A stretch of 16,008 bases of DNA from an uncultured bacterium (GCA_934871445.1 CAKXBD010000035.1:1-16008); one strand, 5' to 3'; shown: positions 1 through 7,714, counted from the stretch's first letter. The notes: generated from the sequence alone by a model not told the origin. Translations and numbers: made by a program.

Positions 1-1559
1 TGTCCTGTATTTACGGACTCGGCGCGCCGGAGGAATATTTCCGCCTTTCCGTTTCGCTCCGTCCCGGCATGGAAATGGAACGGGACAAACTTTTGAGGCG
101 GCTCATCGAGTTGCAGTATTCGAGAAACGACGTCGATTTCAAACGTTCTACCTTTCGGGTGCGCGGCGACGCCGTGGAAATTTTTCCCGCATCCAATTCG
201 GAAGTGGCGATCCGCGTGGAATTTTTCGGGGACGAAATCGACAAACTTTACGAAGTGGAGGCGCTGACGGGGAATAAGATCAACGAGCTGGCGCACGTGG
301 CGATTTTCCCCGCGAGTCAATACGCCGTGGGTACGGAAAAGCTGCGCGGCGCTCTCGCCATGATAGAGGAAGATTTGAAGGGTGAAGTGCGTGCCTTCGA
401 GGACGCGGGAAAGATTCTGGAAGCGCAGAGGCTCAAACAGCGCACCGAACACGATCTCGAAATGATGCGGGAAATCGGCTATTGCAGCGGCATCGAAAAT
501 TACAGCCGCTATTTCGACGGCCGCAAACCGGGCGAGCCGTCGTTTACGTTGCTCGACTATTTCCCCGCGGGGAATTTTCTCGTCTTTATCGACGAAAGCC
601 ACATGACGATTCCGCAAATCCGCGCCATGTATCACGGGGATTTTTCGCGCAAGAAAAATCTTGTGGATTACGGTTTCCGCATGCACTCCGCTTACGATAA
701 CCGCCCTCTGACCTTTGAAGAATTCGACGCGCGGGTGCCGCAGCTCATCTGCGTGTCCGCGACTCCCGCCCCCTATGAGCTGGAACAGGCGGGGCAGAAG
801 GTGGAGCAGCTCATTCGTCCCACGGGGCTGCTTGATCCCGAAATTTCCGTCCGTCCCACCAAGGGACAGATAGACGACCTGCTTTCGGAAATTCATACCG
901 TCGTAAAGGACGGGGGCAGGGTATTGATTACGACGCTGACGAAGAAAATGGCGGAGGAGCTTACCGACTATCTCAAAGAACATTCGGTAAAGGTAAAGTA
1001 CATGCACAGCGATATCGATACGCTGGAAAGAATCGACATCGTAAACGGGTTGAGACTGGGCGAATTCGACGTCCTTTGCGGAATCAACCTGCTGCGCGAA
1101 GGGCTGGACCTTCCCGAAGTGAAGCTGGTGGCGATTTTGGACGCGGATAAAGAAGGCTTCTTGCGGAGCGACACGGCGCTCATACAGACCATCGGCCGCG
1201 CCGCGCGAAACAGCGAAGGGCGAGTTATCATGTACGCCGATACGATCACGGACAGCATGAAGCGGGCGATCGGGGAGACCGAGCGCCGTCGGAGGATTCA
1301 GAACGAATACAATAAGGCGCACGGGATTATTCCGAAGACGATTATCAAGGAAGTCAAATCCACGCTCAATATCACCAAGAAGAAGGCGGAGGGCGAGGAC
1401 ATCAAATTGAAGGATATTCCCGAGGAGATAGAAAAGCTGAAAGCGCTCATGAAGGTGGCGAGCGCGCAGCTGGACTTTGAACGGGCGATAGAAATCCGCG
1501 ATAAAATCGGGGAGCTGAAAGCCAAGCTCAGAAAGGCGGAACGCAAAGGACAAGCGTGA
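1..1559 (+). CDS. uvrB: UvrABC excinuclease subunit B, 5'-truncated by the window edge
   Basis: UvrB is the DNA-damage-verifying helicase-like subunit of nucleotide excision repair. It is loaded by UvrA and then recruits UvrC. The frame is open from base 3 (reading SCIYGLGAPEEYF), well before the first ATG at 69, so about 518 residues of a protein usually near 660 are present; the N-terminal Walker A and most of the beta-hairpin lie outside. Visible motifs are the DESH box (IDESHMTIPQIRAMYHGD), SATPAPYELE, the motif V region CGINLLREGLDLPEV, the motif VI region QTIGRAARN, and a C-terminal UVR domain (about the last 45 residues, SAQLDFERAIEIRDKI) that contacts UvrC. The gene ends 55 bases before uvrA with no terminator between them, so the two are probably co-transcribed. 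Its promoter, and any SOS operator, would lie outside the window. Confidence 0.98.
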   Translation, partial: SCIYGLGAPEEYFRLSVSLRPGMEMERDKLLRRLIELQYSRNDVDFKRSTFRVRGDAVEIFPASNSEVAIRVEFFGDEIDKLYEVEALTGNKINELAHVAIFPASQYAVGTEKLRGALAMIEEDLKGEVRAFEDAGKILEAQRLKQRTEHDLEMMREIGYCSGIENYSRYFDGRKPGEPSFTLLDYFPAGNFLVFIDESHMTIPQIRAMYHGDFSRKKNLVDYGFRMHSAYDNRPLTFEEFDARVPQLICVSATPAPYELEQAGQKVEQLIRPTGLLDPEISVRPTKGQIDDLLSEIHTVVKDGGRVLITTLTKKMAEELTDYLKEHSVKVKYMHSDIDTLERIDIVNGLRLGEFDVLCGINLLREGLDLPEVKLVAILDADKEGFLRSDTALIQTIGRAARNSEGRVIMYADTITDSMKRAIGETERRRRIQNEYNKAHGIIPKTIIKEVKSTLNITKKKAEGEDIKLKDIPEEIEKLKALMKVASAQLDFERAIEIRDKIGELKAKLRKAERKGQA

Positions 1560-1614
1560 CGCGCGGGAAAATGAAGGGAAAATACGACAGACGGAGCATA
1601 AGGATATTAAGGAT

Positions 1615-4443
1615 ATGCAGGAAGAAATCGTAGTAAAAGGCGCAAAGGAAAACAATCTCAAAAATATCGACGTAAAGATTCCCCGCAATACCCTGACGGT
1701 GTTCACGGGGCTTTCGGGCAGCGGAAAATCGACGCTGGCGTTCGACACGATTTTTGCGGAGGGCCAGCGGCGGTATGTGGAGAGTCTCTCCTCGTATGCG
1801 CGGCAGTTTTTGGGGCAGATGGAAAAGCCGGACGTGGAGAGCATAGAAGGCCTGTCGCCTGCGATTTCCATAGACCAGAAGACCACTTCGCACAATCCGC
1901 GCTCGACGGTGGGCACGGTGACGGAAATCTACGATTATTTCCGTCTCTTGTTCGCGCGCGTGGGAGTACCGCACTGCCCCAAATGCGGCAGGGAAATCCG
2001 CCGTCAGACGGTGGACGAAATCGCGGACAGAGTCATGGCCATGCCCGAAGGGAGCAAAATTCTCGTCAACGCGCCCGTCGTGCGCGGCAGAAAGGGCGAG
2101 TACGTCAAAGAGCTCGCTTCCTATAAAAAGAGCGGCTACGGCCGCGTGAAGATAGACGGAATCGTCTACGATTTACAGGAAGACATCAAGCTGGAAAAGA
2201 ACATAAAGCATCATATATCCGTCGTTATCGACCGCCTCGTCGTAAAAGCGGGGATTCAAAAGCGTCTGACCGACAGCTTGGAAACGGCTCTCCGCCTCGC
2301 GGACGGGCTGGTCGTCATCGACGATACGGGCGCGGGAAAAGAGGAGCTGTATTCCGTCAATTATGCCTGTCCCGATTGCGGCATTTCCATCGAGGAGATA
2401 GAGCCGCGTTTGTTTTCATTCAATACGCCCTACGGCGCATGCCCCGAATGTCTCGGACTCGGCTTCCGCCAGACGGTGGACGCCGACCTCATCTGCCCCG
2501 ATAAGACAAAGACGCTCCGCGAGGGTGCGATTCGCGTGTCGGGCTGGAATCTCGACTCCTCCACACAGACGCAGATGTATCTTACCGCTCTGTCCAAGCA
2601 TTACGGCTTCTCCATGGACGTGCCCGTCAAAGACCTGCCCGCAGGGATTTACGATATGCTGATGTACGGCAACGGCGGGGAAAAGATTGATTTGAGTTAT
2701 CATACCCGTTCGTTCAGCGGGAGCTATAAGACGTCGTGGGAAGGCTTTGTCGTCAATTTGCAGCGCCGCTATTCCCAGACCTCCTCGGACGGCGTGAAAT
2801 ACGACATCGAAAGATACATGCGCACGGCGCCCTGCGACGCCTGCGGCGGAAAGCGCCTGAAAAAGGAAGCGCTGTCCGTCTATATCGGCGGGAAAAATAT
2901 TTGGGATTTGTGCGAAATGTCGGTGGACAATCTCTACGATTTTGTGGACAATCTCGTTTTGACGGAAACCGAACACAGGATTGCCGACGCCATCATCAAG
3001 GAAATCAAAAACCGCATCGGCTTTCTTCGGAATGTGGGACTCAACTACCTTACCCTGGCGCGGACGGCAAATACGCTGTCGGGGGGAGAGTCCCAGCGGA
3101 TTCGGCTGGCGACGCAGATCGGGAGCGCTCTGACGGGCGTATTGTATATTCTCGACGAACCGAGTATCGGGCTCCATCAACGCGATAACGAAAAGCTGCT
3201 CAATTCTCTCAAAGGTCTGCGCGACCTCGGAAATACGTTGATTGTCGTCGAGCACGACGAAGACACGATAGAAGCTGCCGATTATATCGTGGATATCGGC
3301 CCGAAAGCGGGTGTGCACGGCGGCGAGGTCGTAGCGTGCGGCACGCAGGCGGACGTCATGGCGGAGCCGCGCTCCATTACGGGCGACTATCTCGCGGGGC
3401 GGAGAAAAATAGAGGTGCCCGAGGTCAGGACTCCGACGGGCGACAGGTGGCTGACGGTGTGCGGCTGCAAACAGAACAATCTTAAAAATATCGATATTCG
3501 TATCCCCGTCGGGCTGATTACGGCGGTGACGGGCGTTTCGGGCAGCGGAAAATCCAGCTTTGTCAACGAAATCGTCTATCCTGTTCTCGCCAATCGCTTG
3601 AACGGCGCGCGTCAGCCGCTCGGCAATTTCGACAAAATAGAGGGCGTGGAATATTTCGACAAAGTCATCGCGATAGACCAGTCCCCCATCGGGCGCACGC
3701 CTCGGAGCAACCCCGCTACGTATACGGGCGTATTCAACGCGATCCGCGATTTGTTCGCCATGACTCCCGACGCGCAGGAGCGGGGATATAAGGCGGGCAG
3801 GTTTTCGTTCAACGTTTCGGGCGGGCGGTGTGAGCACTGTTTCGGCGACGGCATTATCAAGATAGAAATGCACTTTCTGCCCGACATTTTCGTGCCCTGC
3901 GAGGTATGCGGCGGAAAGCGCTATAACCGTGAAACTTTGGAGGTAAAATACAAGGGAAAGAGCATTTCCGATGTCCTCGAAATGACTGTGGAGGAGGCTT
4001 GCGAGTTTTTCCAGCCCGTTCCCTCCATTTACAATAAGCTGAAAACGCTGAACGAGGTGGGATTAGGGTACGTCAAGCTCGGACAGAGCGCGACTACTCT
4101 TTCGGGCGGCGAGGCGCAGCGCGTCAAGCTCGCCACCGAGCTTTCCAAACGTTCGACGGGCAAGACCTTCTATATTCTCGACGAGCCGACGACGGGGCTG
4201 CATACCTACGACGTGGATAAGTTGATTAAAATTTTGTTGAAGCTCCGTTCGGGCGGGAATACCGTGCTGGTCATCGAGCATAATCTCGACGTCATCAAGA
4301 CGGCGGACTATATCGTCGATTTGGGTCCCGAAGGAGGAGCAGGCGGCGGGACAGTCGTCTGCACGGGCACGCCCGAAGAGGTCGCAAAAGTAAAAAAGAG
4401 CTATACGGGACAGTTCTTAAAAAAGGTGCTCGCAAAAAAATAG
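1615..4443 (+). CDS. uvrA: UvrABC excinuclease subunit A (ABC-type damage sensor)
   Basis: UvrA is the dimeric ATPase that scans DNA for lesions and hands them to UvrB. At 942 residues it is full length for the family. It has two ABC modules: Walker A sites GLSGSGKST (K38) and GVSGSGKSS (K646), and signatures LSGGESQR and LSGGEAQR followed by ILDEPSIGLH and ILDEPTTGLH. Zinc-binding cysteine pairs are visible as CPKCG, CPDCG...CPECLG and CEHCFGDG...CEVCGGKR. The family-typical stretch QSPIGRTPRSNPATYTG is intact. The ATG at 1615 is supported by an AGGA at 1601-1604, ten bases upstream; a second GGA directly before the ATG is too close to serve. It follows uvrB by 55 bases and precedes a Veg-family gene by fewer than 50, so uvrB-uvrA-veg may form one transcript ending at the 4748-4797 terminator. 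Confidence 0.98.
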   Translation: MQEEIVVKGAKENNLKNIDVKIPRNTLTVFTGLSGSGKSTLAFDTIFAEGQRRYVESLSSYARQFLGQMEKPDVESIEGLSPAISIDQKTTSHNPRSTVGTVTEIYDYFRLLFARVGVPHCPKCGREIRRQTVDEIADRVMAMPEGSKILVNAPVVRGRKGEYVKELASYKKSGYGRVKIDGIVYDLQEDIKLEKNIKHHISVVIDRLVVKAGIQKRLTDSLETALRLADGLVVIDDTGAGKEELYSVNYACPDCGISIEEIEPRLFSFNTPYGACPECLGLGFRQTVDADLICPDKTKTLREGAIRVSGWNLDSSTQTQMYLTALSKHYGFSMDVPVKDLPAGIYDMLMYGNGGEKIDLSYHTRSFSGSYKTSWEGFVVNLQRRYSQTSSDGVKYDIERYMRTAPCDACGGKRLKKEALSVYIGGKNIWDLCEMSVDNLYDFVDNLVLTETEHRIADAIIKEIKNRIGFLRNVGLNYLTLARTANTLSGGESQRIRLATQIGSALTGVLYILDEPSIGLHQRDNEKLLNSLKGLRDLGNTLIVVEHDEDTIEAADYIVDIGPKAGVHGGEVVACGTQADVMAEPRSITGDYLAGRRKIEVPEVRTPTGDRWLTVCGCKQNNLKNIDIRIPVGLITAVTGVSGSGKSSFVNEIVYPVLANRLNGARQPLGNFDKIEGVEYFDKVIAIDQSPIGRTPRSNPATYTGVFNAIRDLFAMTPDAQERGYKAGRFSFNVSGGRCEHCFGDGIIKIEMHFLPDIFVPCEVCGGKRYNRETLEVKYKGKSISDVLEMTVEEACEFFQPVPSIYNKLKTLNEVGLGYVKLGQSATTLSGGEAQRVKLATELSKRSTGKTFYILDEPTTGLHTYDVDKLIKILLKLRSGGNTVLVIEHNLDVIKTADYIVDLGPEGGAGGGTVVCTGTPEEVAKVKKSYTGQFLKKVLAKK

Positions 4444-4491
4444 CTGGCAGATTTTGGTATAAAAAGAGCTTTGAAAGCGCATAATAAGCGT

Positions 4492-4734
4492 ATGATTAAG
4501 CCTACCAAAAATATAGCGGACATCAAACAAATGGTAAAGGACTGTTCTTATAAGCACGTAGCGGTACGTGTAAATTTGGGCAGAAACAAAATTTTGAGCT
4601 ACTCGGGTGTACTGTCGGGCATTTATCCCGCGCTGTTTACGGTCAAGCCCGATGACGATGATTTTTTGGGCAAGACGGCGTACTCCTATTCCGACGTGCT
4701 CTGCGGCAGCGTCAAAATCAAACAGATACAGTAA
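4492..4734 (+). CDS. veg: Veg-family small protein
   Basis: An 80-residue protein resembling Bacillus subtilis Veg, a small SH3-like protein implicated in biofilm regulation. The match is by pattern: an N-terminal ADIKQMV helix, a basic VAVRVNLGRNK strand region, SGVLSGIYPALFTV, and the closing YSYSDVLCGSVKI, which parallels the YSYADVL...VEL ending of Veg. I chose ATG 4492 because homologues start close to this residue; an in-frame TTG at 4471 would add seven residues. A possible extended -10 (TGG then TATAAA, 4455-4463) would start transcription near 4470 and also favours the ATG, but no good -35 accompanies it and the Shine-Dalgarno is weak for either start. In B. subtilis veg lies close to ispE; here ispE is 3.2 kb downstream, with the MACPF gene and sipL between. 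Confidence 0.85.
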   Translation: MIKPTKNIADIKQMVKDCSYKHVAVRVNLGRNKILSYSGVLSGIYPALFTVKPDDDDFLGKTAYSYSDVLCGSVKIKQIQ

Positions 4735-4747
4735 GTAGGGCAGACGG

Positions 4748-4797
4748 CCGCCCCCGCTTTCCAAAGGAAAGCGGGGGCGGGTTATTTTTATTTATTC
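4748..4797 (+). terminator. Strong intrinsic terminator after veg
   Basis: A perfect 15-bp stem, left arm CCGCCCCCGCTTTCC (4748-4762), AAA loop, right arm 4766-4780, is followed by the T-rich tract GTTATTTTTATTTATTC. This fits Rho-independent termination of the plus-strand uvrA-veg transcript. It also sits 26 bases beyond the stop codon of the convergent MACPF gene, but in that direction no U-tract follows the hairpin, so its action there would be weaker. Confidence 0.92.
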
Positions 4798-4802
4798 AAA
4801 AA
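4787..4802. repeat. Left copy of 16-bp perfect inverted repeat flanking the MACPF frame
   Basis: TTTATTTATTCAAAAA at 4787-4802 is the exact reverse complement of 5948-5963. This copy lies between the terminator stem and the MACPF stop codon, and overlaps the T-rich tail of the terminator. In the MACPF mRNA it would be the 3' UTR just past the stop. Confidence 0.8.
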
Positions 4803-4806
4803 TGTT

Positions 4807-5970
4807 TCAAGGCTTTTTCTTTTTGCGGAAGAGCGTAAGTCCGATTGCGATACCCGCTAATACGACTGCGGCACATGCCGTGCAGATTAAAGCTATTTTC
4901 AACCCCTTTCCGCCGTTTCCGCCTCCTTCGTCGTTTTCGGGGGGCGGGGTCGGGGTTTCGGAAGAATCGGGCGACGGTTCGGGCAGAGAAGTATTTTCGT
5001 ATAAATGCGTGTTTTCGTCCGCATATTCTTCAAACGCCTGCTTCATGGGTGCAGCCAATGCCGAATACTTTTCGGGTAGGATTTCGTAAAACGGAAGAAG
5101 ATTTGAAAATCCGACCGCAAGATATTCGCCTTCATACATATCGACGTTTGTTGTATAAGAGACGCAGGGATTCAATCCGAATTTTTTACTGACTTCATAA
5201 TTCGGCTCCCATCTCCCTTCGCCTCCGTTTTCGAGAAAGGAATTCAGAGAAGCCTTTACGGTCTTGTCGAGTTCGCCCCATTCTTCATCGTTTAAAAATC
5301 TGTCGAAGAAACACCCGTAATATGCTTCGAACTTGATCCCGAAATCCGCGCCCGTGATTACGTGAGTTCCGAAAGTATCGAAGAAATCGGTATAGGACAG
5401 TTCTCCCGCGGAAAGTCTGTCGAGCGCGTCCAAAAATACGGGATTCAATTTATCGGTGTATGCGTCGGAAAAATAAGCGCTGTTTTCAAGCGTCAAACTG
5501 TATTCCGTATAATAATCGCTGTACCGATAATAATATTGAGTCGCATATTGATGTTGAGCGACGCTGAGGAAAGAGCCTATATTCTTTTGTATTTCCGCGA
5601 GGAAAAAATAACCGTCGGTTGTAATGTTGGTTTTTGTCTTCCAATCGTGGGATACGTCTTCCGCGAGATTTTTATAGGAATTATATGATTTCCCTCCGAG
5701 CACCTCCTTTTTGTGTTCTTCTGTTGAAATAAAACGGATTTCATCCGATGCGATAAAAGTGCTGTCGAGAACGGGAGAGGAGATAAGGGACTCTCCGAAT
5801 TCACATTTTAATATGTTTGTCGCATATCCGATAGGGATATTTATTTCTGTAGTTTCCGCTTTGCCGTTGAAAGGAGCGGGGACGAAAAACGTCCCCGCAA
5901 GCAATGTTCCCACACAGAAAAACGTCGTCAATAAAGCTGTTATACGTTTTTTGAATAAATAAATTTTCAT
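4807..5970 (-). CDS. Secreted, C-terminally membrane-anchored MACPF-domain (perforin-like) protein
   Basis: A 387-residue protein, the only minus-strand gene here. Residues 1-38 form a signal peptide: basic MKIYLFKKR, a hydrophobic core, and a plausible cleavage after NGKA. Residues about 45-318 look like a MACPF domain. The start resembles bacterial MACPF starts (PIGYATNIL...SPVLDS). The family signature Y-x6-(F/Y)GTH-x-x6-G is met exactly at Y193...FGTHV...G211, with the second glycine replaced by I212. A helical segment (222-248) follows, then VGFSNLLPFYEIL. A proline/acid-rich linker (328-348), a GGGNGGKG hinge, one TM helix (about 357-381) and the tail FRKKKKP follow, so the domain should face outside on a single C-terminal anchor. 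There is no LPXTG sorting signal. AGGAGT at 5975-5980 fixes the ATG. The gene is more AT-rich than its neighbours: one 60-base line I counted is about 43% GC, against 60% for one in ispE. MACPF proteins form oligomeric pores; the target here is unknown. Confidence 0.85.
   Translation of the reverse strand: MKIYLFKKRITALLTTFFCVGTLLAGTFFVPAPFNGKAETTEINIPIGYATNILKCEFGESLISSPVLDSTFIASDEIRFISTEEHKKEVLGGKSYNSYKNLAEDVSHDWKTKTNITTDGYFFLAEIQKNIGSFLSVAQHQYATQYYYRYSDYYTEYSLTLENSAYFSDAYTDKLNPVFLDALDRLSAGELSYTDFFDTFGTHVITGADFGIKFEAYYGCFFDRFLNDEEWGELDKTVKASLNSFLENGGEGRWEPNYEVSKKFGLNPCVSYTTNVDMYEGEYLAVGFSNLLPFYEILPEKYSALAAPMKQAFEEYADENTHLYENTSLPEPSPDSSETPTPPPENDEGGGNGGKGLKIALICTACAAVVLAGIAIGLTLFRKKKKP
5948..5963. 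repeat. Right copy of 16-bp perfect inverted repeat, inside MACPF codons 3-8
   Basis: TTTTTGAATAAATAAA at 5948-5963 is the exact reverse complement of 4787-4802. It covers codons 3-8 of the MACPF gene (IYLFKK). In the mRNA the two copies could pair, placing the start region against the 3' UTR. The sequence is simple and AT-rich, so chance must be considered. Confidence 0.8.
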
Positions 5971-6032
5971 GAATACTCCTGGGAAGTTTTAACCGCTAAA
6001 AAATTTTCAGATATAATCTATTCTGTTATTGC

Positions 6033-6041
6033 TGTGGATAA
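6033..6041 (-). promoter_or_regulatory. Single DnaA-box-like 9-mer in the MACPF leader
   Basis: The minus strand reads TTATCCACA, the exact consensus DnaA box, between the MACPF promoter and its start codon. It is isolated, with no cluster, so it is not an origin. It could be a DnaA-dependent control site or chance. Confidence 0.3.
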
Positions 6042-6073
6042 TTACATGGGACTGTACGATACTAATTAGCTAT

Positions 6074-6102
6074 ATTATACATCTGTAATTTTTTCATGTC
6101 AA
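6074..6102 (-). promoter_or_regulatory. Perfect-consensus SigA promoter for the MACPF gene
   Basis: Read on the minus strand, TTGACA (6097-6102) and TATAAT (6074-6079) are separated by exactly 17 bases. Every consensus position is matched. Transcription would start near 6067, giving a leader of about 97 bases before the ATG at 5970. Such an unmodulated promoter suggests strong expression in growing cells unless a repressor or leader element intervenes. No other minus-strand gene could use it. Confidence 0.85.
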
Positions 6103-6148
6103 TAGGGAAATAAAAAAATTCGAAACTTTTTATTTTTTATGAAAACGA

Positions 6149-6178
6149 GTCATAAATCGGATTTGCGGCTCATAAAAT
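6149..6178 (+). promoter_or_regulatory. Candidate SigE-type sporulation promoter for sipL
   Basis: TCATAAA (6150-6156) and CATAAAAT (6171-6178) lie 14 bases apart. The Bacillus/Clostridium SigE consensus is about KMATATT-N14-CATACAMT, so the -10 matches 7 of 8 and the -35 matches 5 of 7 at the right spacing. Transcription would start near 6185, about 30 bases before the ATG. The assignment is consistent with a mother-cell coat-assembly gene but rests on pattern only. Confidence 0.5.
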
Positions 6179-6214
6179 GATAAGGCAACAGAAAACAAAC
6201 GGGGTAAAAGAAAA

Positions 6215-7714
6215 ATGTCTATAAAACCGCATTTCGAAACTTATCGCTATACGACGGAGATCTGCCGCACGGGCAGTCAGTCCATCGTCGAGTGCCGTCT
6301 GCCGGGCAGTGAAATTTCCGGTATACTCGCCATTTACGCGAAGGCGGTGCCCACTGAATGTACTTGTGCGGACGGGGAGGTTCGCTATAACGGCAAGCTC
6401 TTTTTGAACATCGTATACGAGGATGCTGAACGCAAGGTCTGCCGTGCCGAGCGCGGCGCCGAGTTCTCCCACCGCGCGGAATCCGAATTGGTTACACCGG
6501 CGTGCTTTGCGCGGGCGGAGCTGAACACGGATAACGTGTCTTATCGGCGGGAGGGTTCGGGACTGTATATTTCCGTAATTATCGGAGCGGATATTTCCGT
6601 ATACGGGACGGCGCAGGCGGAGTACCTTTCGGATGGAGAAGGGCTCGTATCGAAAAAATGTCCACAGGCGATCGTCAAGACGGTATGTGTTTCGGGAGAA
6701 TCGGAAACGGAGGACGAATTTGAGACGGATTACATAGGCGACATTCTGATGCACAGCGAAAACGTGTGCGTGAGTTATGTCGGCGCGGAAGCGGGACAGA
6801 TTTCCGTTTCGGGGGAAATCTGTCTGAACATCTGTGCATTAAAGAGCGACCTGTCCTTGTGCTCGTATGAACGCCTGATACCCTTCCGTCTAGAAATTCC
6901 CTGCGACGAATCGATGCCGAAACTTCCCGCTTTCGCGAAAGTGCACGTGAAATCGGCCGTGCTCACGGCGGGGACGGACGAAGAAAAGGGGAAGTGCAAG
7001 ATAGACGCGGAATTTATTCTGAGTGCGGATTGTGAATTGTATATCCGCGACGAGCTTCCCGTCTGCGAGGACGTATTCTCTCCCGAATGTGAGATTACTT
7101 ATAAAAAAGACGCGAAAAAGTGCAGATACGTTGCGGATATTCTCCGTTTTACCGAGCGGGTGAGCGGCTCTGCGTCTTTATCGGTTCCGATAGATTATTC
7201 CTCGGCGTTGCAGGCGGCGGTGCTGCCGCGGGCGGAGATTTCCTGCAAGCGCGGCGAAAACGGCGGAGAAGCGGAAGGCGCGGTTTTTGCGGACGTCATT
7301 CTCTGCGATCCGGACGGCGTGCACCGCAGCGCGGAGCTCTCTTTGCCCTTCCTGTTTCCCGTCAAATTCGAGGAAGGCTATATTGCCGAAGCGGAAGCTA
7401 CCGTCTGCGGCCTGAGCGTCCGCCAGCGCCGTGAGGGGGAAGCGGAGGCGGAAGCCACATTGAAGGTGACGTTGAAGCTGTATAAGGAGACGACGGCGGA
7501 ATATATTTCGGAAATCGAGGAAGGGGAAGCGTATAAGGAAAACGACAGCGCAATATCGATATTCATTCCCCGCGCGGGCGACGGATTGTGGGAAATCTCC
7601 AAGCAGCTCCGCCGTCCGCCCGAGGAGGTGGAAAAGAGCAATCCCGAATTGAAATTCCCCGTAAAAGAAGGGGAGCGAATCTTTATTTATCGCCAAAAGA
7701 CGGCGGATAATTGA
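6215..7714 (+). CDS. sipL: SPOCS/LysM spore morphogenesis protein, SipL-like
   Basis: A 499-residue protein built mostly of repeated SPOCS (DUF3794) segments, roughly at 30-135, 170-275 and 305-425, with a C-terminal LysM-like domain at about 447-492 (FIPRAGDGLWEISKQL...EGERIFIY). This size and order match Clostridioides difficile SipL, which binds SpoIVA through its LysM domain and is needed to encase the forespore in coat. There is no signal peptide or TM helix, in keeping with a mother-cell cytosolic protein. Internal repeat patterns such as ISVSGEICLNI and VRYNGKLFLNIVYED show the SPOCS strands. The ATG at 6215 has only a weak GGGG ten bases upstream. The gene lies between the divergent MACPF gene and ispE. 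Other SPOCS/LysM paralogues exist in Clostridia, so the exact orthology is less certain than the domain call. Confidence 0.82.
   Translation: MSIKPHFETYRYTTEICRTGSQSIVECRLPGSEISGILAIYAKAVPTECTCADGEVRYNGKLFLNIVYEDAERKVCRAERGAEFSHRAESELVTPACFARAELNTDNVSYRREGSGLYISVIIGADISVYGTAQAEYLSDGEGLVSKKCPQAIVKTVCVSGESETEDEFETDYIGDILMHSENVCVSYVGAEAGQISVSGEICLNICALKSDLSLCSYERLIPFRLEIPCDESMPKLPAFAKVHVKSAVLTAGTDEEKGKCKIDAEFILSADCELYIRDELPVCEDVFSPECEITYKKDAKKCRYVADILRFTERVSGSASLSVPIDYSSALQAAVLPRAEISCKRGENGGEAEGAVFADVILCDPDGVHRSAELSLPFLFPVKFEEGYIAEAEATVCGLSVRQRREGEAEAEATLKVTLKLYKETTAEYISEIEEGEAYKENDSAISIFIPRAGDGLWEISKQLRRPPEEVEKSNPELKFPVKEGERIFIYRQKTADN

Larger units (their letters stand above)
5971..6214. other. 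AT-rich divergent intergenic region between the MACPF gene and sipL
   Basis: These 244 bases separate two divergent genes and contain no convincing reading frame. They hold the minus-strand MACPF promoter and leader, including its Shine-Dalgarno at 5975-5980 and the DnaA-like 9-mer, and on the plus strand a SigE-like promoter for sipL. I see no terminator or structured RNA. Confidence 0.7.

Noticed and set aside
2416..3873. Long 485-codon open frame on the minus strand inside uvrA
   Set aside because: It lies wholly antisense to a well-conserved uvrA, has low-complexity Arg/His/Ala-rich composition typical of shadow frames in GC-rich genes, and matches no family I know.
4471..4491. TTG at 4471 as the veg start
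   Set aside because: It adds residues not seen in Veg homologues, and a possible promoter would start transcription almost at that codon. Not fully excluded.
4748..4780. Hairpin as part of a CRISPR or mobile-element repeat
   Set aside because: It is a single copy followed by a T-rich tract, which is fully explained as a terminator. No repeat-spacer pattern, transposase or integrase occurs in the window.
4975..4990. LPEPS near the MACPF C-terminal linker as a sortase LPXTG motif
   Set aside because: The motif lacks TG and lies about 28 residues before the TM helix, not directly in front of it. A plain TM anchor explains the C-terminus better.
6001..6102. AT-rich region with a DnaA box as a replication origin
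   Set aside because: There is only one box, with no dnaA/dnaN neighbours and no cluster of 9-mers.
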